Below are positions 21,891-32,300 of a stretch of 64,000 nucleotides of DNA, in pieces. The notes under the pieces were generated by a model. It saw only the letters and a program-made list of their open reading frames with translations, was not told the origin of the DNA and ran no database searches. Source of the stretch: Anaeramoeba flamelloides. Its lineage: Eukaryota; Metamonada; Anaeramoebidae. Where the stretch lies: positions 7,688,001-7,752,000 of the forward strand of contig JANTQA010000026.1 of NCBI GenBank assembly GCA_027625915.1, read 5' to 3'. Numbering within the stretch: position 1 is the first letter of the stretch; the number at the start of each line of letters is the position of its first letter. Both the position numbers and the translations under genes were made by a program.

Positions 21891-24026
21891 TTTTGTTTGA
21901 TGTTTGTTTGTTTGTTTGATTAGTTTCAAAATTAATTTTTAAAAAAATTATGATTAAAATTTAACAACCTGAAACTTTTTAACAAGTTTTGTGAAAACAA
22001 ATTCAACGAAAATTTTTGGTGACATGAATTATTGGTGAATTTGTTATCAATTGTTTTTTGTTCTTTTTCTCTTTTTTGGTTTTTTTGATTTATTGGATTT
22101 TTTTGGAATTCAGAGAGAATTTTGTTTTTTTGGAAAGAGTGGTTTAGTTGTTGTGGGACGGGGGTATTTTGTAAAAAATTTAGTTTTCTTATTTTTCTTT
22201 TGAGAAATGGTCAAATTGAAAATTTAATAGAAAATGAAATAATTTTAATTTCGTTAATCAAATATGAGTAAATAACTTGAAATGTCGTTGTCTTAAAATG
22301 AATTTAATATACGAAACGAATGAATTTCTAACAGTTACTAAGAATTTAAATCATCTTTAGAATTAATAAAAATAAACGAAAATTTTATTTTGGGTTTGGT
22401 TTTTTTTTATCTTTTATTTAAGGAGATAACAAATAATTTTTTTTTAATCTGAATTTAAAGAAAAGGGATTTCAACATTCGGTAAAGAATGTTCTGTACCA
22501 AGCAAAGTATAAAATATTTTTTGGTTTTATTTTGAATTATTTCGTAACTTATCTTGTAAAAACAATTATCAAATCTTTTTTAATTGTTAAATGCAGGAAA
22601 AATGAAAATTTTTCATATTTTTTATTGATTGAATATATAAACTGAAATTCTTCAAACTAGATTAAAGGAAATTGCTAAAAATATAAAGAGAATTTTTCTT
22701 GAAGAGAAAAAGTCAAGATAAAATAAATTCAAAGAATTCACTTTAACGAACATATGAAATGATCTAAAATTTTAAAAAAAATTTACAAATTAAAAAAATT
22801 ATTTAGTAATTCTAATAAGTATCTCAGACCAATCAACAAAAACTAACATATGAGATATACAAAAGAACTCTTAATATCAACAAGGTAAAAAGAATTAATT
22901 TTCAGAAAAAAACCCAAAGATCAATTTTCAATAAGTAATTTTAATTGTTTGATTTACTTTATTAAAAAAACTATGTTAAGTTTAAAATGTTGGTCATTGG
23001 TGCTTTTTAAGATCCCTCGGATTGTTTTTTTTTTTCATTTTTCGAAGGGAATTGTTATCCCAAGAATGTTACAAAACCCTTTCTTGGTTAAATAAAGATG
23101 GTTACCAAATATCGGCAAATTAGATTAAATCAAAATAAACAGATTTTGTAATGTAAATGAAATAATGTTTTTCAAATTGAAAAAATTTAACTGATTTGAA
23201 ATTTAAAATAAGATTGAATTTTTTATTTTTGGATTTTTTGAAATCAGGTATTCTTAGATATTTTTTTTTTGTTGAAATTGTAGTTGTTTTGTAGATTAAA
23301 TTGCCTTTTAAATTTTTTTGGCTCTATAGATTTTTTGTTTCTTACAATCCTTTGATTTTTTTTTGTTATTTATTTAAACCGATTATTCCATCAACAATAA
23401 ATAGTAATTTCTTATATAGAAGATTATGAAAACTTAAAACGACTAAAATAAAGGAATTTTTAATAGATATCGATAAAGTATTAGGTATACTCGTCCCTAA
23501 GTAAATTCAATATTTTGACAATCCCCTTTTGATTAGTCCTTCTTTTCCTAATTGAAAGGGAAAAAAACTTTATTTTTCAAAAAAAAAATAATTAAATTAG
23601 AAATCTATTTATATAATTAAAATTTTAATATTCAATTTCTTAATAATATTGCTTATCAATAAAATATTTTCCAATTTTGTTTTGATCAAAAAATAGTTTT
23701 TTTTAAATAAAATATTTTTCCAAAATCAAATTTTTACTTTTTTAAGTTATTTTCGTTTTGAAATCACTTCGTTTAATGATTTTTTTATCGCAATTTTAAA
23801 TGAGAGAAATATTAAGGAAAATTAAAAGTATAGTTCAATATATTTACACATTAAAATCTTTTCCAATTCTTGGATATAATAGTATCCTTATAAAATTATA
23901 ATTTCTCACTTGTTTCTATTACTAATTAAAAAAAAAAAATGTATCCAGTCTTTGATCAATCTTAGCAAACCCTTTTGTTTTATCTCTTTACATTTCAACT
24001 TCCCACATTTATACAAAGGGTAAGGT

Positions 24027-24076
<50 letters not shown>

Positions 24077-24535
24077 TCTTTCTTTAAAAATTTTTTTTTT
24101 GATAAACTTTAACCTTAAAAAAACAATATTTATAAATGCTTTCATACCAACAATTATACATTTCCTTAATACCTTGAAGACAATATTTTTTTAAAAAAAT
24201 ATTAAATATTTGCTACTTTTTCACTTTTAGAAACTTCAATTATAATAAACATTATAGGATAATAAAAGTTCTTTAGATAAAAAATATTTACAAAGATATT
24301 TTACAATTTAAGTTGAAAAATTCAATTTTCCTGGTTCTATTAATATTTTTTTTAAATTTAATAATAAAAAATTTTTCAATGTTTTTTTTACAGACCTAAT
24401 AGGTATTTTATTATATTATAAAAGTATTTTAAATTTGATGAATATCTTTTAAATGGGGAATCAATTATTTTGACCATTATCAAATTATTTGTTATTTTAA
24501 ATTAGAAAAAATATTTTTTATTTGATTATTATGTT
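21891..24535. other. Intergenic region upstream of the SCP2-like gene
   Basis: No coding sequence recognised in about 2.6 kb. G/T-rich sequence just upstream of the start (21891-22160) probably holds the promoter. Apart from the TA microsatellite at 24029 nothing stands out. Confidence 0.4.
24029..24075. repeat. TA dinucleotide microsatellite
   Basis: About 23 uninterrupted AT units. Confidence 0.95.
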
Positions 24536-24986
24536 GTTTTTTTTTTTTAATTTTTGAAATAAACAGAAAATTTCACAAATTTTCGGTTTATTTCTTAAAA
24601 AATTAAAAAAAATCACTTTTAGGTTTTCCAGAATTTAAAAGAATAAAGTAAAACCTATTTGATTTTACTTTATTCTTTTTAATTCTGGAAAACCTAGGCA
24701 CTTGACGTACACTTTTCGTTATGTTTTCCAAAATTTCAAGAATTGAGTAAAATCTTGGATTTCTCTCTAATTTATTGAATTCTGGAAAAGCTAGACACTT
24801 AAGGCACTCTACTACATGAATGTTTATTGATATTATTATTGAAATACACAGAAAATTAAATAAATTTTTGGTTTATTACAAAAAGTAAAAAAAACCTAGG
24901 ATATTTTCGTTAGTTTTTCCAGAATTTAAAAGAATAGAGTAATTTATGATTTTTCTCAATTCTTTGAAATCCTAAAAAACCTAGGA
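24536..24986. repeat. Cluster of palindromic hairpin modules
   Basis: H1 at 24536-24612, H3 at 24620-24697, H3 at 24718-24795, half of an H2 (AAAAAGTAAAAAAAACCTAGG) at about 24845-24900, and H3 at 24910-24986. The H3 arms are TTTTCCAGAATTTAAAAGAA and the complement. Boundaries carry CCTAGG or CGTTAG. Confidence 0.75.
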
Positions 24987-25528
24987 CCGGCAGCGGGTAT
25001 TTTCTTTCAGTAATTTTTCTTCCATATTTGAGTTTTTTTGATTAGTAGACTGTTTTCAAAACTCTTAGTTTTTATCTATTCAAAAAAATATCCAAAAGTT
25101 GAATTTAAGAAAAATCCATATTCCCATTGTTTTAAAAATTTTTACTCTAAAATAGACCTTTTTTTCAAGACAAGAAAACTTTTGAAAATTGTATTACTAT
25201 AAACAATAATAAATACAACAACCTCAAGATTTTTAAGAAATAGAATGTTGATTATATTGTGAATAAACCCAATTAAATACAAGGATGAAATAATAATTGA
25301 AGTAGTACTTTTGTCTAACTTGTAATTTTCTTATTTGTTTTTTCATACTAGTGAAGTGAAAAAGTATTTGTTGTACTGATGATAGTAAGATGATTAAAAG
25401 ATAAAGATCTGAAATTAATGGTAACAACGTACTCTTTTTCTCCTGTCAAAACAGTACTTCCGTTTCATAACAGAAAGAGAAATAATAATAATATATTAAT
25501 CATTTTTTTTATTTTTAATTTTCGGTTT

Positions 25529-28500
25529 ATGCTTTCTTTACAAAATCTCTCTGTTGAAAGAAACGTGATCAATGACGATGCTATAGAATTCAAACTTCGA
25601 ACAAAAAACAAACTATTTCAATTGTTTGACAAAATATTTGTTGTGTTTGCTTTCCTTTTATTACTGATGCAATCCATCGTCAACCAAAAATTGATGTTTG
25701 GCAAATTAACAATCATTTTGATAATCGTCCCTGTTTTAAGAGTTTTTGTGAGACTATTTTTTGTTTGTGAAGGTAAATGTTTAAACCAATAAACTTTTTT
25801 GTTTTTTGTTTCTTTTGTTTTCCAATTTCTTTCTTTATTTTCCGATCTTTTCTTTTTAGTTTTTTTTTTTTTTCGGATTTCCAAATTGGTTACAATAACA
25901 AAAATTTTTCTCGGTATGGTTCCATGATCAAACAAACGTAGTGTTATTAAAATTTAAAAGAATGAAAAAAGAGAAAAAAGAAGAACAATTAAAGTCACAA
26001 AAACAATACACAAACTATTCCTAACAAGAAACAAAAAAAGAAATCGATCGAAAGTGTGTGTTTGATTTTCTTGATATAAATATAGAATACTTGAGACAAA
26101 CATTCAAAAAAAACATTCATACTATCATCTTAATTTTGATAATTAAACCACCTGACAATTACTTCTCAAAAAATAATATTTTTTCTGAAATAAAAACAAG
26201 AATTAAAAAAAATCGCCATTAGGCTTTCCAGAATTTAAAAGAATAGGGTAAAATCTATAAATTTTATTCAATTCTTTTGAATTAAAAAAAACCACAGTTA
26301 GGTTTTCTTGAGTTTTCTATTTATTTGGAAAATCAATAGATTTTCGTTACAGTTGTTTTAAAAAAGTTTTCACTTTTTTAAAACTTTTTAAGGTTTTGCA
26401 TTTTAAAAAAGTGAAGACTTTTTCAGAATTAAAACTTTTCAAAAGTTTTGTGTTTTAATAAAGTGTGGACTTTTTGAATTAAAACTTTTTACATCCTCAC
26501 TTTTGAGTTTTAATAAAGTGTGGACTAAAATGATTTTCAGTGCACTCTCTTCCAAGACAAATTTCAAACAACACTTTCCAAAGTTTCTCGAAATACTTTT
26601 TGAAAAGCTTTTCTAGCCAAAAAAATTTCCATTAGATCTTGAGTTTCTTGGAAACTTAAAACTCAACACAATAACCAAGAATTGAACCTCAAAGGATTTC
26701 CTAACGAAAAAAAAAATATTTTGAAATAAAAAATGTTTTTAACTGATCTTCAATTCCAATTTCTAACTAAAATAAATTTGAGTCAAATAACTCATCTTAA
26801 TAATCTTGTGTCAACCAATAACAACTTTTTTTAAACAAAATATAATTTTTTTGAGTGAGACTTTTTGAAAACTTTTCTCCCAAAACAATACTTTGTGGAT
26901 CTTCAATTTCTGAACTGAAAAGAAATTTTGTCTTGAGGTACAACCATTTTGAACAATTCCAAAGCCAATTTCCAAACTAAATTCCTCCACTTGAAAAAAA
27001 CTTTCAATAAACACTTTCAGAGTATTTTCCCAGATTCCCTCAAAACAAGAAGTTTCTTGGTTTCCAAATTGCCTATTTAAAAGACACCCTGGTATTCTTA
27101 GACATTCATTATTGGAAACTCGACTGTTCAAATCAAATATATCCCAATATAAATTATTTTTAGAAATAAGATTACCAATTAAAAAAACCACTTCCAAACA
27201 ACTAAGAATAACTACCAACCAATTTTAACCCTTTCCAAACCAAACCAATTCAATTTGGATTTATTTGTTTTAAAAAAAATTCAAAATAAACAAATATTTT
27301 GAGATCAGCTTTGTAAATTTGAAAAAATCAAAAATCAAAAAAAAAAAAAAAGAAGAAAAAAAATTTCGAAACAATATTAAAAATTGATTTCAAAACCGAC
27401 TTTATTAAAATAATTATTTTGAGGATTTTTTTTTCTTATTTGGCCTACTACATTACTAACTATAACAAACCAAATCAATTATAATAAACAATTCATTCCT
27501 GCCTTTTTTCCAATAAAATTTTTAGTAAAAATATAACATAAATTACAAATTTTAATTTTCATTTTGAAAAGTTAATTGCAAAATAAAAGGAATAAAATTA
27601 GCATTTGCCTTTCCAAAATCATTCCCAAAATACAAATAAAATCTTGAAAATATTCTTAATTAAAAGATAAAATTCATAAGTTAAAAATTTGTTTTCAGAA
27701 ATAAAAACCACGAAATGTTACTTGATTAAATATTTTTTTGGAAAGCTGAATGAAATTTTGTTCCATTTCTTTTTCAACAAATAGATTTACTTAAAATCGC
27801 TTTATTTATTTTAGAAATTACAATCAGTTCAACTTTCAAGACGCAAACCTTCAACGAAATTTAAGGCACAAAAAAATCTCAAATTAAGGTACAAATTTTG
27901 AAATTTTTTTTTACAATTTATTTTACTAGAATATAAATTTTGTGTATTAATTTGAGATTTTTACTGTGACTTAAATTTCGTTGAAGGTTTGTGCCTTAAA
28001 AGTGGAACTGACTGTATAAAAAATCCCAAATTAAGGCACAAAATTCAAATTTTAGAAAAATAATTTGAGATCAAAAAAATTACAAATTGTGCCTTTAATT
28101 TGGGATTTTTTTGTTCTTGGATAAATGGCAAAAGTTTATACCTATTATTACAACTGGTATATTTAATAGTTGAAATGTCAAATATAGTTTATAAATAGTA
28201 AATCTTAAAAAAAAATAAATAATTATCATTACAGTCAGTTTCACTTTCAAGACGCAAATTTCAACTAAATTTAAGGCACAAAAAAATCTCAAATTACGGC
28301 ACAAAATTTGGAATTTTTTTTTTTTTACAATTTATTTTTACTAGAATTTGAATTTTGTGCTTTAAATAGAGATTTTTTTTGTGCCTTAAATTTCGTTGTA
28401 AGTTTGTGCCTTAAAAGTGAAACTGACTGTATTAATAAATCAAGGGGGTGTTAAAAATTTTGGAGAGATTAAAACAAAAAAAAAGGAATTTGTGAATTTG

Positions 28501-29293
28501 TTTAAACACTATTAGGAATATTAATCGATCAAATGGTTAGATACTTACAATTAATTTTATTTTAGTTCTTCTGGTTTAACCTAGTTCAACTTTAACTAAA
28601 TACCAATTGTTCAAAAACTCGATCAAAAGAAATATTTACAGTCAGTTCCACTTTTAAGGCACAAACTATCAACGAAATTTACGGTATGAAACAATCTCAA
28701 ATTAAAGCACAATATTTATAATTTTTTTTACAATTTATTTTTACTAGAATCTGAATTTTGTGCCTTAATTTGATATTTATATTTTGCCTTAAATTTCGTT
28801 GATAGTTAATGCCTTAAAAGTCGAACTGATTGTAATTTCTAAAATAAAAACAGTGATAACAAGTAAATCTATTTGTTGAAAAAGAAATGTAACAAAATTT
28901 TCATTCAGCTTTCCAATAAAAATATTTAATCAAGTGACATTTCATTTTTTGATTTCTGAAAACAAATTTTTAACTTATGAATTTACCTTTTAAAATTGGG
29001 CGCTTAAATAATATATATCAGAATTATTTGATAAATTTTCTAAGAAAGCAAAATGAAAATTTTATTCCTTTTATTTTAAAATTAACTTTTCAAAAAGAAA
29101 ACTAAATTTTGAAATTTATCTTATATTTTTTATAAAAATATTTTTGAAAAAAAAGGTAGGGAACAGTTTTTACTATTTTGGTTTGTTATAGTGAGTAATG
29201 TAGTAGGCCAAATAAGAAAAAAAAATCCTCAAAATAATTATTTTATTAAAGCCGGTTTTGGAATCAATTTTTAATATTGTTTCGAAATTTTCA

Positions 29294-29326
<33 letters not shown>

Positions 29327-32300
29327 ATTTTTTCAAATTAACAAAGCTGATCTCAAAATATTTGTTTATTTTGAATTTTTTTTTAAACAATAATAAATCC
29401 AAATTGAATTGGTTTGGTTTGGCAAAGGCGAAAATTGGTTGGTAGTTATTAATCGTTTTTCGGGAAATGGCTTTTTTAATTGGTAATCTTATTTCTAAAA
29501 ATAATTTATAGAGGAAGAGATTTGATTTGAAACCAGCAGGTTGTGTTTCCAGTAATGAATGTCTAAGAATACCAGGGTGTCTTTTAAATAGGCAATTGGG
29601 TAACTCAATAAACTTCTTGTTTTGAGGGAATCTGGGGAAATACTCTGGCAGTGTTTATTTGAAGTTTTTTTTTCAGAGGAGGAATTTAGTTTGGAAATTG
29701 GCTTTGGAATTGTTCAAAATGATTGTACCTCAAGACAAAATTTCTTTTCAGTTCAGAAATTGAAGATCCACAAAGTATTGTTTTGGGAGAAAAGTTTTCA
29801 AAAAGTCTGACTCGAAAAAAAAAATTATTTTAGTATCAAAAAAGTTGTTATTGGTTGAAACAAGTATTAGTAAGATGAGTTATTTGACTCAAATTTATTT
29901 TAGTTAGAAATGGGGAATTGAAGATCAGTTAAAAACATTTTTTATTTCAAAATATTTTTTTTTTCGTTAGGAAATCCTTTGAGGTTCAATTCTTGGTTAT
30001 TGTGTTGAGTTTTAAGTTTCCAAGAAACTCAAGATCTAATGGAAATTTTTTTGACTGAAAAACTTTTCAAAAAGTGTTTCGAGAAACTTTGGAAAGTGTT
30101 GTTTGTAATTGGTCCTGGGAGAAGATGTCTTGAAAATCATTTTAGTCCACACTTTATTAAAACTCAAAAGTGAGGATGTAAAAAGTTTTAATTCAAAAAG
30201 TCCACACTTTTTTAAAACGCAAAACTTTTGAAAAGTTTTAATTCTGAAAAAGTCTTCACTTTTTTAAAATACAAAACTTTTTAAAAGTTTTAATTGTCTC
30301 TGTTTTAATTAAAAATAAGTTTTCACTTTTTAAAAATGACTGTAGGTTTTTTTTTACTTTTCGAAATAAACCGAAAATTTATTAAAATTTTCTGTTTATT
30401 TCAAAAAGTAAAAAAAACCTAGAACACTTCACAAATAAAATAGAAAACCTCAAAAAAACCGAACGACTTCACAAACAAAATAAAAAACCTCAAGAAAACT
30501 ACCGTTAGGTTTTCCAGAATTTAAAAGAATTGAGTAAAATCTTTGATTTTTCTCTTTTCTTTTGAGTTATGGAAAACCTAGACACTTACAACACTTGACG
30601 ACATGAATGTTTATTGATATTATTATTATATCTAATCATTTTTAAATATTCTTGACCTTTCCACCGAGAACCATTTCTTATTAATTTTTGTATAAATTGA
30701 TTTAGTTTTATATCTAATAATTTTTGGTTTTCTAAACCCCAATTCAAAATTTTTAACACACCAAAATCCGATTTGTTAAAAAAAAAAATCTTATTTAATC
30801 AATTCAAGAAGAAATACCAAATTAGAACCATTCACTGATTGAAATTTTACCACTTTTTTATAAATTACAATACTCACAAAACAATAAATAAATAATTATC
30901 AATACTAATAAATCATGGGTTTTTTAAAAATTTTGGAGAGAGCAAAACAAAAAAATACATTAGTGTAAATTTGTTTAAATTCTATAAACAATTATTGATC
31001 GATCAAATGGTCAGATACTACCAATTAATTTTATTTGAGTTCTTCTATTTGGAACAACTCAACTTTAACATAATATCAATTGTCGGAAAAATTTTGATCG
31101 AACGAAACAAGTTACGTAATTCAAAAAATGAAATGAAAGCAAAAAACTAAAAGATTAAAAAATGATTTTCATATTTTACAAAAATCAAATTTTATTTCCA
31201 ATTTGAATGAAATTAGAGGTTTTGATGATAACATATATTATCATGATATTAACAATAAAATCGTGATAGTATTACAAAATCGCGATTAGTTCAACTTTAT
31301 CGCGATATTCAACATTATCGCGATATTCACATTATCGCGAAAAAAGGAAAAATTATTTTTTTGAAACCCTAAAAATAATCTCTAGACTTTTACAAAGCCG
31401 TGAGACTTTTACAACACTTTCCCCTTTAATAAATTTTTGAAAGTGTTTATAAGTGTTGTGAACTGTCTTCAAGTGTTTGAAAGTTCTGAAAGACAGAAAA
31501 CTTTTATAAAGGGAATGGGTTTGGTTTGTTGTGGAAATGTAAAATTTATTTCTTTTCATTTTTTTTTTAACAAAATATAAAATCGCAAACAAATTTTATG
31601 ATCAAACTAATAATTACCCACTCCAACAATACACTTGAATATAAGATAGATGTGTTTTCTTACAATCAAGTTGTTACCTTCACAATTTTAAACAACCAAA
31701 AAGAATAAAAGAATAATTTTCCTTCTTATGGTGATCGGTCAAACAAAAACCACAAAGCACTAATTGTGTTTTCTGTCCAATACAAAGATGCTCAAAGAAG
31801 AAAAAGAAGAAGAAGACAAATCTTTAAAAAATCTTAATAATTGGTGATCATCTGGCAAGGATGTTGTGAAAGCTTTTGAAAAGTTTACGTACCCCTTTTA
31901 GCTTTCTGAGAATATTGAAAATGTTTTAACCCAAGATCACATTCTTTAAAGAACAGATAAAGGGTTGGTTGTTTTAGAAGGTCTTTTATTCAACTCAATT
32001 TACAACACCACGATTAACTGAAAAAATATTTATTTCTCTTTATTTCTTATTGTTGTTGATCTTAAAGGATCGATAGGTTTGCCAACCAAACCAAATGAAA
32101 GCACAACAAAACTCTTTGATCTGATACTTGATCGAATCAAGTATCTTTTTTGTTGTTTTTTCAAAGAATGACTTTTTTTCACCAAAGCTATTTTTTGATC
32201 AAAAAAAATTTTTTGTTAAAATATTTCTCAATTAGCCCAAAAACCCATCAACTATTTTATCGCGATTACTTTTTAATAGCGATATTTTGGCATTTATCGC

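Larger units (their letters stand above)
26348..30344. mobile_element. 4 kb foldback element with arms of about 1.5 kb
   Basis: Left arm about 26350-27838 and right arm about 28818-30342 are reverse complements with many small differences (for example AAAAAGTGAAGACTTTTTCA, ACTTAAAACTCAACACAATA, GGCCTACTACATTACT and complements). The ends are TACAGT-type with TA on both sides. Each arm carries the same minus/plus reading frame (135 codons open at 26811-27218 without an ATG start; a shorter relic at 29622-29810); it matches no family I know and may be chance. The centre is occupied by three copies of the AAGGCACAAA MITE and an F fragment. No transposase seen. Confidence 0.8.

Noticed and set aside
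26811-27218. 135-codon minus-strand frame in the foldback arm
   Set aside because: It has no ATG start and no recognisable domain, and its mirror in the other arm is interrupted. Not called as a gene, noted under the foldback.
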